NCBI RefSeq assembly: GCF_004364935.1
Contig: NZ_SOBT01000008.1
Span: forward strand, 248,001 to 312,000
Length of the DNA stretch: 64,000 bases
Origin: Panacagrimonas perspica
GTDB lineage: Bacteria > Pseudomonadota > Gammaproteobacteria > Nevskiales > Nevskiaceae
Direction of reading: 5' to 3'
Part shown: piece after piece, positions 27,398 through 36,459 of the stretch
Position numbering within the stretch: the stretch's first letter is position 1
Layout of the letters: every line of letters begins with the position of its first letter
Program-made: the position numbers and the translations under genes
The notes under the pieces: generated by a model
Databases searched by the model: none
Told to the model about the DNA's origin: nothing
Seen by the model: only the letters and a program-made list of their open reading frames with translations

Positions 27398-28168
27398 ATG
27401 AAGATCGGCTTGTTCGTGCTCGGCGACGAGCTGCTGTCCGGCAAGCGTCAGGACCGGCATCTACCCAAGGTCATCGAGCTGCTCGGCGCTCGCGGCATGA
27501 GCCTGGACTGGGCCCGCTTCATCGGCGACGACATGGCCGACATCGCCGAGGCCATCCGGCAGACCCGGGTACGCGGCGACCTGGTGCTGTCCTGCGGCGG
27601 TATCGGCGCGACACCGGACGACCTGACGCGGCAGGCCGCCGCGTTGGCCTTCGAACGCCCGCTTGTGCGGCACCCCGAGGCCGAGGCCCTGATCGAAGCC
27701 GAGTACGGCGACAAGGCGCATCCGCGGCGCGTGCTGATGGCCGATTTCCCGGAAGGCGCCGGCCTGATCCCGAATCCGGTCAACCGCGTCGCCGGCTTCT
27801 TCGTCGACCATCACCATTTCGTGCCCGGGTTTCCGGACATGGCCTGGCCGATGATCGAGTGGGTGCTGGACACCCGCTACCCGCACCTGCGAAATCCCGA
27901 CCCGGCCGTGGAGTTCCGGCTGCGTGCGCTGGGCTCCTCTGCCGAGAGCGACCTGCTGGACCTGATGGAGGACGTGCTGGCCCGTTTCCCGGGCGTGAAG
28001 CTGTCCAGCCTGCCGTTCCGCGGCGACGCCGAGCGGGGGCGTCACATCGAGTTCGGGCTGCGGGGGGAACGGCCGCGGGCCGCGGCGGCGTTCGAGCACT
28101 TTCGCGAACAGCTTTGCCGTCGCCCGGGCGTGGTCCTGGAATTGCTGCGTACCCCTGCCGATTCCTGA
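27398..28168 (+). CDS. MoaB/CinA-type molybdopterin-binding domain protein
   Basis: 256-residue cytoplasmic protein with the molybdopterin-binding fold shared by MoaB, MogA and the N-terminus of CinA. IGLFVLGDELLSGKRQDRH is the first motif and LVLSCGGIGATPDDLT the GGxGxTxxD motif. VPGFPDM replaces the CinA-type LPGVPxE loop. The C-terminal about 80 residues resemble the small CinA KH-like/COG1058 region rather than the amidase domain, which is absent. Its substrate is uncertain: pterin-like nucleotide binding is known for the fold, but no molybdenum-cofactor genes are nearby. It stands between the repeat block and the signalling operon, 113 bp before it. Confidence 0.8.
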   Translation: MKIGLFVLGDELLSGKRQDRHLPKVIELLGARGMSLDWARFIGDDMADIAEAIRQTRVRGDLVLSCGGIGATPDDLTRQAAALAFERPLVRHPEAEALIEAEYGDKAHPRRVLMADFPEGAGLIPNPVNRVAGFFVDHHHFVPGFPDMAWPMIEWVLDTRYPHLRNPDPAVEFRLRALGSSAESDLLDLMEDVLARFPGVKLSSLPFRGDAERGRHIEFGLRGERPRAAAAFEHFREQLCRRPGVVLELLRTPADS

Positions 28169-28281
28169 TCCGGGTCGTTTCCCCGCCGTGCATCGCTTTG
28201 CCGGCGTCGGCCATCCGAATCGCTGTTCAGGAAGAATTAGCGCGGCGTACCATCCCTTCCCGCATGCACCGTGGAGATGTC

Positions 28282-28731
28282 ATGAGCCAAGCCGCAGCAT
28301 CCAAGCCGGTCATCATGCTGGTCGAGGACAATCCGGCTGACCTGCGTCTGACCCAGGAGGTCTTCGAGGAAGCGGCATTCGAGCACCGTCTGCTGGTGGC
28401 GCGCGACGGCGAACAGGCCCTGGCGATGCTGCGGGGCACGCCGCCCCACGGCGACCTGCCGCTGCCCGACATCGTGCTGCTCGATCTCAACATTCCCCGC
28501 AAGAACGGCCTCGAGGTGCTGCGCACGATGAAGCAGGATCCCCGGCTGAAGCGCATTCCGGTTCTGATCCTGTCGACCTCGCGCGCCGAAACCGACTTTG
28601 CGGCCGCCTACGACGCGCACGCCAATGCCTTCGTGACCAAGCCGACCGACTGGGGCGAATTCGCCGAGCTGGCGCGGCTGATCCGCGATTTCTGGCTCAA
28701 AGTTGTGCAATTGCCGCCGGGGGTGGTGTGA
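28282..28731 (+). CDS. single-domain response regulator (Rcp1-like)
   Basis: 149-residue lone receiver domain, without an output domain, of the Rcp1 kind that usually serves phytochrome-like or similar histidine kinases. The acidic pocket is E15-D16 (MLVEDNPAD), the phospho-acceptor is D68 (IVLLDLNIPRKNG), and K120 lies in FVTKP. The ATG at 28282 follows GTGGAG at good spacing; an ATG at 28264 is a less likely start. The next gene begins 14 bp after the stop. It should take phosphate from the kinase at 29855. Confidence 0.9.
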   Translation: MSQAAASKPVIMLVEDNPADLRLTQEVFEEAAFEHRLLVARDGEQALAMLRGTPPHGDLPLPDIVLLDLNIPRKNGLEVLRTMKQDPRLKRIPVLILSTSRAETDFAAAYDAHANAFVTKPTDWGEFAELARLIRDFWLKVVQLPPGVV

Positions 28732-28745
28732 ATCGAGGTGCACCC

Positions 28746-29828
28746 ATGGGCGTCCTGTTGCTCGAGGACAGCCCCGCCGATTCGCGATTGCTGGTCGAGA
28801 GCCTGCGCGACCAGACCACATCCGGAAACCTGGTCATCCAGACCGTCCGCCGGCTGGCCGACGCGTTGCGCGAACTCAAGCGCTTCCACTTCTCCTGCGT
28901 CCTCGTCGATCTGGGGTTGCCGGATGGCGAGGGAGTGCGAAACGTCGCGCGGATCCGCGAGGCGGATCCGAACGTGGCCATCGTCGTGCTGACCGGACTG
29001 GCCGACGAGCGTGCCGCCGAAGAGGCGTTCGAACTCGGCGCCCAGGACTACCTGATCAAGGGGCAGCGGCTGGGCGACGAACTCCTGGCCTTCGTGCGGC
29101 TGGCAATCGCCAAGCGGCACAGTCAGGTGGGCGAAGCGACGACGCCCGCGGACACCGATGCCGCGGCGGCCGGCTCCGTGCTTTCGTACCAGCCCTGGGT
29201 CGATCTGAGCCGCGGAAGCTTCGGGGGTGTCCACGTCGGGCTGTCGGGCGAGATCTCTAACCTGAGCACGGCTCTCGGCGCGTTTCGCGGCTGGCACGGA
29301 CCGGGCTTCGAGGACGTGACCCTGGCGATGTCGATTCCGGCGAACTGGCTGCCGCGACTGGCCAGCCAGCTCGCCGCCCGAATGGGCCAGGCCGACGTCA
29401 AGCCGGCCAAGGTCGCCTTGCGGCTCGAGGCCAGCGAAATCGGCATCGAGCCTTCGATGGTGGACAACCTGCGCACCTTGCGCGCAACCGGCACGCAGAT
29501 CTGGCTCGAAGGCTGGCGCCCTGCCACGGCGCTGCTCGAGCGGCTCGTCGAGCTCCCGCTCGACGGCATCGTCATCGATGCCCGCGCCGTGGACGCCATC
29601 ACCCGCGACGCGCAGGAGCCTGCACTGCGGTTCGTGCGAGCCACGCTGGCCCTCGGCGGCGCGCTGGGGCTGGACGTGATCGCAGACGGTGTGGCGCTCG
29701 CCGAGCAGCACTCGCGCCTGTTCATGGTCGGTTGCACGCAGATGCAGGGGGCACGTTTCTGCCAGCCCGAACCGGCCGAAGAGTTGCCCGCGCGCTGGCG
29801 CAAGGGCGCGTGGGGACTGGAGCGATAG
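28746..29828 (+). CDS. receiver domain fused to a degenerate EAL domain
   Basis: 360-residue two-domain signalling protein. Residues 1-110 form a complete receiver (VLLLEDSPAD, D55 in LVDLGLPDGEG, K105 in YLIKG). Residues about 140-345 have an EAL-domain fold, but the catalytic motifs are lost: the EAL triad is replaced (HVGLSG), DDFG is absent, and the usual AEG reads IADGVA, while MQGARFCQP still matches the C-terminal QGYxxxxP. It should therefore not degrade c-di-GMP but may bind it, or a protein, in a phosphorylation-dependent way. ATG 28746 is preferred over a GTG at 28728 that overlaps the previous stop. The kinase gene follows after 26 bp. Confidence 0.85.
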   Translation: MGVLLLEDSPADSRLLVESLRDQTTSGNLVIQTVRRLADALRELKRFHFSCVLVDLGLPDGEGVRNVARIREADPNVAIVVLTGLADERAAEEAFELGAQDYLIKGQRLGDELLAFVRLAIAKRHSQVGEATTPADTDAAAAGSVLSYQPWVDLSRGSFGGVHVGLSGEISNLSTALGAFRGWHGPGFEDVTLAMSIPANWLPRLASQLAARMGQADVKPAKVALRLEASEIGIEPSMVDNLRTLRATGTQIWLEGWRPATALLERLVELPLDGIVIDARAVDAITRDAQEPALRFVRATLALGGALGLDVIADGVALAEQHSRLFMVGCTQMQGARFCQPEPAEELPARWRKGAWGLER

Positions 29829-29854
29829 GGCCCATCCCGGCTCGAGGAGAAAAG

Positions 29855-31075
29855 ATGCCCGATTTCCTGTTGCAGGCGGTTGATCTCTTGCCCACGGGCG
29901 GCAGCCTGCTGCCGCACGGCTACTGCTTCATGCGCAAGCCGGATCTGATCTGGCTGCACGTGATCAGCGACGGCGTGATCGCGCTCGCGTATTTCATGAT
30001 CCCGGTGGTGCTGGTCTATTTCATCCGTCGCATGCGCGCGCGGATCAGCTTCAACTGGGCGATCGCGCTGTTCGCGTCGTTCATCGTGCTCTGCGGCACC
30101 GGCCATATTCTCGACATCGTCGTCATCTGGAAGCCGATCTACTATCTGCAGGGCTGGGTGCGCGCGCTGACGGCGGTGGTGTCGCTGGCCACGGCGCTGG
30201 CCATCGTGCCGCTGGTTCCCAAGCTGCTGTCGATGAAGACGCCGGACGAACTCGAGGAAGCCAACGCCAAGCTGCGCGCCGAAGTCATCGCGCGCGAAGC
30301 CGCCGAAGAAGATCTGCGACGTTCGCTGGCCGATCTGAGCCGCGCGGTGCACGAGCTCGAGCAGTTCGCGTACATCACCTCGCATGACCTTCAGGCGCCG
30401 CTGCGCAACATCGCGGGCTTCTCGCAGCTGCTGTCGCGCCGCTACACGCAGAAGCTGGACGGCGACGCGCTGGAGTTCCTGCAGTTCATCGAGCAGGGTG
30501 TGCGCCAGATGCAGGCCTTGATCAAGGATCTGCTGCTGTTGTCGCGCGTGGGTCGTACCGAGGCCCGTGCCGAACGCCGGCCGCTCGACGAGGCGCTGCG
30601 CACGGCGCTCAATACGCTCAGGCCGGACATCACCGCGCGCGGTGCCAATGTGGTGTTCGATCCGATGCCTGACGTGCCCGCGGTGCAGTCGCTGCTGGTC
30701 CAGCTGTTCCAGAACCTGGTAGGCAACGCGATCAAGTTCCACAAGCCGGATGCCCATCCCGAAGTACACGTCGGCTGCCAGCGCGAAGAGCGGTTCGTGC
30801 ATCTGACCGTGAAGGACAACGGCATCGGCGTCGCCTCCGACCAGCTCGAAAACATCTTCGCCGTGTTCCGCCGGCTGCACAGTGCCGATGAATACGAGGG
30901 CACGGGCATTGGCTTGGCCATCTGCCGGAAGATCGTGCAACACCATCGCGGCGAGATCTGGGCCGAGTCCGACGGCAGCGGCACGACCATCCACGTTCGC
31001 CTGCCGCTCGAAGAGCCGGCGCCGGTGCGCCTGACCGACGGCGTCGTGCCGCTGGCGCGGCCGCTGCCGGTCTGA
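29855..31075 (+). CDS. sensor histidine kinase with ethylene-receptor-type membrane domain
   Basis: 406 residues, inner membrane. Three N-terminal helices (about 33-57, 67-90, 100-125) match the ethylene-binding domain of ETR1 and cyanobacterial SynEtr1. D39 and Y46 (SDGVIALAYFMIP) sit seven apart, as do ETR1 D25 and Y32. C80 and H84 (FIVLCGTGH) reproduce the copper ligands C65 and H69. A coiled coil (about 130-170) leads to HisKA with H177 (YITSHDLQAPLRN), then a HATPase with N box (QNLVGNAIKFH), G1 (DNGIG) and G2 (EGTGIGL). AGGAGA at 29845 supports the start. Third in an operon with the receiver and receiver-EAL genes. Ethylene is the likely but unproven ligand; binding of another small olefin is possible. 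Confidence 0.9.
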   Translation: MPDFLLQAVDLLPTGGSLLPHGYCFMRKPDLIWLHVISDGVIALAYFMIPVVLVYFIRRMRARISFNWAIALFASFIVLCGTGHILDIVVIWKPIYYLQGWVRALTAVVSLATALAIVPLVPKLLSMKTPDELEEANAKLRAEVIAREAAEEDLRRSLADLSRAVHELEQFAYITSHDLQAPLRNIAGFSQLLSRRYTQKLDGDALEFLQFIEQGVRQMQALIKDLLLLSRVGRTEARAERRPLDEALRTALNTLRPDITARGANVVFDPMPDVPAVQSLLVQLFQNLVGNAIKFHKPDAHPEVHVGCQREERFVHLTVKDNGIGVASDQLENIFAVFRRLHSADEYEGTGIGLAICRKIVQHHRGEIWAESDGSGTTIHVRLPLEEPAPVRLTDGVVPLARPLPV

Positions 31076-31085
31076 GCAGCGGGTC

Positions 31086-31538
31086 ATGGGCTTGGTCATC
31101 GACCGCGAGGTGGACGTCGCCGCTCCCGCGCAAATCGTGTGGCAGGTGATCACCGACCTGCCGGCCTATGGGCAATGGAACACCTTCGTCCCGGAGTGCC
31201 GTTCGACGTTGCGGCCCGGCGATCCGATCGAGATGCAGGTCCGCCTGGGCCAGGCGTTGAGCCGTCAGGTGGAGTGGATGACCACATACGACGAGGGCAC
31301 CGGTTTTTCCTACCGGATGAAGCCCGTGCCGCTCGGCGCCCTGTGGAGTGCACGCGTCCATCGCATCGAGTCTCTGGGCGACGAGCGCTGTCGCTACCAC
31401 ACGCATTTCGAGCTCAACGGCTGGTTGTCCGGCCTGGTGCGCGCGCTGATGCGATCGAAGCTCGAGCAGGGTTTTTCGGCGATGACGCGGGGCATCCAGC
31501 AGCGCGCCGAACAGCTCCGGTCCGCGCAGCGGCCCTGA
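31086..31538 (+). CDS. SRPBCC (START/polyketide-cyclase-like) domain protein
   Basis: 150-residue soluble helix-grip protein that probably binds a hydrophobic small molecule. It begins with the typical first strand and helix (IDREVDVAAPAQIVWQVITD, LPAYGQWNTFVPEC) and ends with the long C-terminal helix (LVRALMRSKLEQGFSAMTRG). It begins 10 bp after the kinase and its stop overlaps a possible start of the CoA-transferase, so it may bridge both transcription units. Neither substrate nor activity can be read from sequence. Confidence 0.85.
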   Translation: MGLVIDREVDVAAPAQIVWQVITDLPAYGQWNTFVPECRSTLRPGDPIEMQVRLGQALSRQVEWMTTYDEGTGFSYRMKPVPLGALWSARVHRIESLGDERCRYHTHFELNGWLSGLVRALMRSKLEQGFSAMTRGIQQRAEQLRSAQRP

Positions 31539-31648
31539 ACGCCCCGGCCTACTGCGCGCGGCTGCTGGCCGATCTCGGCGCACGACCCACGCGCGCGCCG
31601 CGGGTTTCGGATGACGCGGCTGCACTCGCCTGGGCTCGAAGCGGCGCC

Positions 31649-32878
31649 ATGTGGCTCACCGGGACACGCGACGGCGAACCGCAGCTGTGCCCGGTGTCGC
31701 TGGCTGCAGCTGCCGACGGCGCGCTCGCGGTGATCGGCGCCCTGTCGCTCGATCCTCTTCCCACATCGCTCGATGGCGCGCGCTTGCTGGGCGAGCGAGC
31801 GGCGACGAGCGCGCTCACGCGGGCGGGCGCCGAATCCTGTGGTGGCGCCTGCCGCTTGCTGGAAGCGGCGAACGGCACGATCGCCTTGAACCTTGCACGC
31901 GACGCGGACTGGGAACTGCTGCCGGCCTGGCTCGAAGCCGACACGCCGCACGACTGGAATGCCGTACGCGACGCCGTCGCGTCGCGAGAAGTGGAAGCGC
32001 TGGTCGCGCGCGGCCGCGAGCTCGGGCTGGCGCTGAGTGCCGTCGATGCGCATCACGCAACCGCAGCGCAGTGGTTTCGTGTCACGACGGAACATGCGGC
32101 GACACGATCACGACGTCGTGCAGCACCGCGCGTGATCGACCTGTCTTCGCTGTGGGCCGGGCCGCTGTGTTCGCACCTGCTGCAGCTCGGCGGCGCCGAT
32201 GTGATCAAGGTGGAAGGTCTCGCGCGACCCGATGGTGCGCGCCAGGGACCGCGTGCGTTCTTCGATCTGCTCAACGCGGGCAAGCGCAGCGTCGCGCTCG
32301 ATCTTGCCCACGCCGCAGGTCGTGCGCAGCTGCTGGCGCTGCTGCGCGACGCCGACATCGTCGTCGAGGCATCGCGTCCGCGCGCTTTGCGCCAGCTCGG
32401 GATCGACGCCGGAAAAATCGTTCTCGAATCTCCGGACCTCACCTGGATCAGTCTCACCGGACATGGCCGCGGCGAGCCGCAGGAGCAGTGGATCGCTTAT
32501 GGCGACGATGCCGGAGTCGACGCGGGACTCTCGCGCGTGATGCGGCAGATCACCGGCGACGCGATGTTCGTCGGCGACGCGATCGCCGATCCGCTCGCAG
32601 GGCTGCACGCGGCGGCGGTCGCTTGGTGCAGCTGGCGCAGCGGCGGCAGCCGGCTGGTGTCGATCGCGCTCAGTGACGTCGTGCGATCGATCGTCGAGCG
32701 ATCGGCACCGGCCGGGTCGGATATGGATTGGCGCGAACTGCATCGGGGAGGGATCGCGCTGCTACGGGAATCCGGCGCGATCGTCGAGCCGCCTTCTGCG
32801 AGAACCCCGTCCGGATGCGCACCCGATCTCGGTGCGGACACCGTCGCCGTGCTGCGGGAACTCACGGGCACGTGCTGA
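31649..32878 (+). CDS. CaiB/BaiF-type (family III) CoA-transferase
   Basis: Transfers CoA between acyl-CoA and a free acid. The core domain begins with RVIDLSSLWAGPLCSHLLQL and GADVIKVE (family signature) and includes FFDLLNAGKRSVALDL, with the catalytic aspartate expected near here, and WISLTGHG. About 140 residues before it (TIALNLARDADWELLPAWLE) look like a second transferase-type region. ATG 31649 is the only conventional start. However, similarity to a coding region continues upstream, and a CTG at 31535 overlapping the SRPBCC stop (CTGA) may be the true start. It overlaps the amidohydrolase by 7 bp. Confidence 0.8.
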   Translation: MWLTGTRDGEPQLCPVSLAAAADGALAVIGALSLDPLPTSLDGARLLGERAATSALTRAGAESCGGACRLLEAANGTIALNLARDADWELLPAWLEADTPHDWNAVRDAVASREVEALVARGRELGLALSAVDAHHATAAQWFRVTTEHAATRSRRRAAPRVIDLSSLWAGPLCSHLLQLGGADVIKVEGLARPDGARQGPRAFFDLLNAGKRSVALDLAHAAGRAQLLALLRDADIVVEASRPRALRQLGIDAGKIVLESPDLTWISLTGHGRGEPQEQWIAYGDDAGVDAGLSRVMRQITGDAMFVGDAIADPLAGLHAAAVAWCSWRSGGSRLVSIALSDVVRSIVERSAPAGSDMDWRELHRGGIALLRESGAIVEPPSARTPSGCAPDLGADTVAVLRELTGTC

Positions 32879-34290
32879 TCCGCGACGCCGAGATCGGATG
32901 TGGCCGGCGGCGCGTGGATCTGCGCATCGACGGCGCGCGCATCGTCGCACTCGATGCTCGTCTGCAGCCCCGCGCGGACGAGATCGTCGTCGACGCGCGT
33001 GGCCACGCGCTCGTTCCCGGGCTGCACGACCATCATCTTCATCTGTACGCGACTGCCGCTGCGATGCAATCTCTCGATTGCGGACCTCCCGCCATCAACG
33101 ACGGCGATCAGTTGAGAAGCGTCATCGCGGACGCCGATCGTGCAGGAGATGGGCAGTGGATCCGGGGCACCGGCTATCACGAATCCGTGGCCGGCCCGCT
33201 CGATCGCGCGATCCTCGACATCTGGGCGCCGCGGCATCCGTTGCGCGTCCAGCATCGCAGCGGCCGTCTGTGGATCTTCAACTCGCGCGGGCTGGAACGT
33301 CTGGGTGTTCGTGAGGATGGCGCGGATCCGCTGGAGCGCATCGACGGCGATCTGACGGGGTGTCTGTACGATGCCGATGCCTGGCTGCGATCGCGCATCG
33401 GCGGACAGCGGCCGCCACTGGATGCCTTGTCGCGCAGGCTCGCGCGTCTGGGCATCACCGGCGTCACCGATACCGGCCACGCAAACGATCTCGCCGTGCT
33501 CGCGGCGATGGCGGCCAGCATGGCCAGCGGAGAGCTGATGCAGCAGCTCGCCGTGATGGGCGATGCCTCGCTCGATATCGCGGAACCCGAAGCGCTCGAC
33601 GGACGGGTCATCCGCGCTGCGCACAAATTCCATCTGCACGATCACGATCTGCCCGATTTTCAGGCGACCTGCGAAGCGATCCGCCGCAGCCATGCGGCCG
33701 GGCGCTGCGCGGCCTTCCACTGCGTGACGCGCGGCGAACTCGTGTTCGCACTCGCGGTGCTCACCGAAGCGGGAACCAGCGGACGTGATCGCATCGAGCA
33801 TGCAGGCCTGGTGGCACCGGAGCTGATCGACGAACTGCTTCGCTTGCGTCTGCGCGTCGTCACGCAGCCGCAGTTCGTGTTCGAGCGCGGCGATGCGTAT
33901 CTGCGCGACGTCGACGCCGTCGAACACGCGCACCTGTATCGCCTGCGCAGCTTCCTCGGTTCCCGGGTGCCGCTCGCCGCGGGATCCGATGCGCCTTACG
34001 GCGATCCGGATCCCTGGAAGGCGATGTCGTCGGCAGTCGCGCGCCGCACGCGCGCAGGCGAGCCGATGACGCCAGGCGAATCGCTGACGCCGGAGCAGGC
34101 ATTGGACCTGTTCATGGCGCCGCTCGATGATCCGGGTGCATCGCCGCGAAAGGTCGAAGCCGGCGCATGGGCCGATCTGTGCCTGCTCGATCGCCCCTGG
34201 GTCGAGGCGCGCAAGGCGCTGCACGAGGTCGCGTCGCGCATGACGCTGATCCGCGGCAGCGTGGCCTGGAGCGAAGACGGGTTCCTCTGA
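32872..34290 (+). CDS. YtcJ-like metal-dependent amidohydrolase
   Basis: 472-residue amidohydrolase of family 3 (PF07969), TIM-barrel hydrolase for amide or similar bonds. The start is the GTG at 32872, which overlaps the CoA-transferase stop (GTGCTGA) and gives VLIRDAEIGCG, the typical small N-terminal beta domain. Metal ligands are visible in PGLHDHHLHL (HxH), AFHCVTRGEL, RIEHAGL and AAGSDAPYGDPDPW (the final Asp). The substrate is unknown. Tight coupling to the CoA-transferase suggests a common catabolic pathway. Confidence 0.85.
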   Translation: MLIRDAEIGCGRRRVDLRIDGARIVALDARLQPRADEIVVDARGHALVPGLHDHHLHLYATAAAMQSLDCGPPAINDGDQLRSVIADADRAGDGQWIRGTGYHESVAGPLDRAILDIWAPRHPLRVQHRSGRLWIFNSRGLERLGVREDGADPLERIDGDLTGCLYDADAWLRSRIGGQRPPLDALSRRLARLGITGVTDTGHANDLAVLAAMAASMASGELMQQLAVMGDASLDIAEPEALDGRVIRAAHKFHLHDHDLPDFQATCEAIRRSHAAGRCAAFHCVTRGELVFALAVLTEAGTSGRDRIEHAGLVAPELIDELLRLRLRVVTQPQFVFERGDAYLRDVDAVEHAHLYRLRSFLGSRVPLAAGSDAPYGDPDPWKAMSSAVARRTRAGEPMTPGESLTPEQALDLFMAPLDDPGASPRKVEAGAWADLCLLDRPWVEARKALHEVASRMTLIRGSVAWSEDGFL

Positions 34291-34366
34291 AAGAGGTAGG
34301 CGCGCGCTCGCAGGCGGTGCCAGCATGCTGAAAGCCGGGGATGCACCGGCCTTTGGAGCAAGCCCG

Positions 34367-34852
34367 ATGAAGCACGAGATCCGATCGCGTTACCCGGTGT
34401 CGTCGGAAGTGGTCATGCGCATGTTTGCCGATCCCGCCTTCCACACCGCGAAGCTGCAGGGCCTTGGACTGAAGTCTTACAAGGTGCTGGATCAGCAGGC
34501 CAAGGGCGACGAGTTCCGGATCAAGATCGAACGAAAGGTGCCGCTCGATGCGCCCGCGCTGGTCAAGAAGGTGGTGCCCGCCGAAACCTCCGCCACCTCC
34601 GAGGAGCGCTGGAATCTGAAGACACGCAAGGGAAAGGTGAGCATCGATCCCGGTATCCCGGTGGACATGAGCTGCGAAGTCTCGATGGCGGACATCGGAG
34701 CCGAATGCGTCGTCACGTATGTATGGGATGTGCGCGCCAGGATTCCGCTGATCGGTGGCCCGCTGGAGCGCTTCATCTGCTCGGATCTGGAATCCAAGAT
34801 GGTGGACGAAACCCGCGTGACCGCCAGCCTGATTCCGCAGTACCGCGGATAG
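34367..34852 (+). CDS. DUF2505 protein
   Basis: 161-residue soluble protein matching DUF2505, an SRPBCC-like lipid-binding fold of unknown function common in actinobacteria and some proteobacteria. It starts with EIRSRYPVSSEVVMRMFADP and ends with a helix that contains ERFICSDLESKMVDETR, as in that family. ATG 34367 has GGAG nine bases upstream. It follows the amidohydrolase by 76 bp on the same strand and precedes the DUF1329 gene. Role unknown; binding of a hydrophobic substrate is a guess. Confidence 0.8.
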   Translation: MKHEIRSRYPVSSEVVMRMFADPAFHTAKLQGLGLKSYKVLDQQAKGDEFRIKIERKVPLDAPALVKKVVPAETSATSEERWNLKTRKGKVSIDPGIPVDMSCEVSMADIGAECVVTYVWDVRARIPLIGGPLERFICSDLESKMVDETRVTASLIPQYRG

Positions 34853-34976
34853 CAAAACCGCACCGGTACTCATTTCGGACGAAGCCCTCCTGCGTGCGAG
34901 GGCTAGGATTCGCTCACATAGAGTGGGTGCGAGCCCGCCACATCGACATCATTGCGGTGCGTTTCGAGGAGGATTC

Positions 34977-36353
34977 ATGAAGCTCAGAGTCGCCATCCCG
35001 TCCGGCCTTTTCGCCATGGGTCTCGCACTGGCCGCGATGCCGGTGCAGGGAAAGGTCACGGCCGAGAAAGCCAAGGAGCTCGACGGGCCGAAATTCACGT
35101 GCATGGGAGCGGAGAAGGCCGGCTCGGCGTCGGGCGTGGCCGAATACACCGGAAAATTCCAGGGCACCTGGCCCGGGCAGAGCAAGCCTTTCGGTTACGA
35201 GCCGGGGCCTTACGCCAACGAAAAGCCCACGCTGAAGATCACCGCCGCGAACATGGCGGAGCACGCGCAGTTCCTCACCGAGGGCCAGAAGGCGCTGCTG
35301 AAGAAGTATCCGCAGACGTACTGGATGAACGTCTACCCGAGTCATCGCGACTTCAAAGCGGAGGACTGGGTCTGCGACACCGTGAAGAAGAACGCGACGA
35401 CCGCGGAAGTGAAGCCCAATGGCCTGGGCATCACGGGCACGACCGGTGCGCATCCGTTCCCGTTTCCCGCCAACGGCGGCGAGGCGATCTGGAACATCAT
35501 CAATCCGCATCGCACGTCGACCGAGTCCGCGGTCTGCGACATCGCCGACGTCTACGCCAACGGCAGCGTGGCCTGGGGCCGCAACAAGTTCATGACCCTC
35601 AACCCGGGCCTGGACCCGAACAAGCGCGGCTCGTTCGAGGAAAAGATCAACGCGTACTTCTACACCGGGTATCTGCTGCCCGAACGCGACAAGGGTTTCG
35701 TCGCGGTGGGCTTCCAGCCCAACGACTTCACGAAGGACAGCACGTCGTCGTGGCAGTACCAGCCGGGCATCCGCCGCGTGCGCCAGGCGCCGGAAGTGGG
35801 TTTCGACTACCCGGTGCCGCCAGCGGGCCTGCGCTTCGTCGACGACGACTACGTCTTCAACGGCTCGCCCGAGCGTTACACCTGGAAGCTGGTCGGCAAG
35901 AAGGAAATCTACGTGCCGTACCACAATTTCAAGTTGCAGGACCCGGCGCTGAAGTACAAGGAAGACATCATCAAGCCCAACACGGTGAATCCCGAACTGG
36001 TGCGCTACGAGCTGCACCGGATGTGGGTGGTGGAAGGCAATCTCAAGGACGGCGTCCGCCACAGCTACAAGAAGCGCACCTTGTATGCGGACGAGGACAC
36101 CTGGATCGCGATGTGGGCCGACAACTACGACGGCCGCGATCAGCTCTGGCGCACCGCATTCGTCGCCTACTTCTATTCGCAGGAAGCCAAGGCCTTTCAT
36201 CGCGGCGCCTCGATCTATCACGACCTCACGGCCAACGCGTACGAAATCGGGTACATGGTCAACGAGCGCGGACCGGACGCCTGGTGGCGCCTGAACATTC
36301 CGATGACGCCCGCGATGTTCAGCCCGGAAGCGGCGGCGCGCGGCGGGCGCTGA
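34977..36353 (+). CDS. exported DUF1329 protein
   Basis: 458-residue protein with a signal peptide (SGLFAMGLALAAMPVQGK, cleavage near residue 24) and good ribosome site (GAGGAGGA). The DUF1329 domain is an outer-membrane or periplasmic family with a LolB-like fold that accompanies RND exporters and DUF1302 proteins in hydrocarbon- and sterol-degrading proteobacteria. Typical segments are KFMTLNPGLDPNKRGSFEEK, YQPGIRRVRQAPEVGFD, VDDDYVFNGSPERY and ELHRMWVVEGNLKDGVRH. The matching RND/MMPL exporter lies at 39927, two monooxygenase-locus genes away. A role in moving hydrophobic substrates across the envelope is inferred. Confidence 0.92.
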   Translation: MKLRVAIPSGLFAMGLALAAMPVQGKVTAEKAKELDGPKFTCMGAEKAGSASGVAEYTGKFQGTWPGQSKPFGYEPGPYANEKPTLKITAANMAEHAQFLTEGQKALLKKYPQTYWMNVYPSHRDFKAEDWVCDTVKKNATTAEVKPNGLGITGTTGAHPFPFPANGGEAIWNIINPHRTSTESAVCDIADVYANGSVAWGRNKFMTLNPGLDPNKRGSFEEKINAYFYTGYLLPERDKGFVAVGFQPNDFTKDSTSSWQYQPGIRRVRQAPEVGFDYPVPPAGLRFVDDDYVFNGSPERYTWKLVGKKEIYVPYHNFKLQDPALKYKEDIIKPNTVNPELVRYELHRMWVVEGNLKDGVRHSYKKRTLYADEDTWIAMWADNYDGRDQLWRTAFVAYFYSQEAKAFHRGASIYHDLTANAYEIGYMVNERGPDAWWRLNIPMTPAMFSPEAAARGGR

Positions 36354-36459
36354 TCGGAGAGCGCACGCCAGGCCGGATTCGAGCGCGCCGGGTTCTTCGG
36401 CCGCTCGAAGTCGGCTGAAGAGGTGGCGCCGGTGTGTCGGCGTCGCTTAGCCTCGGAAG

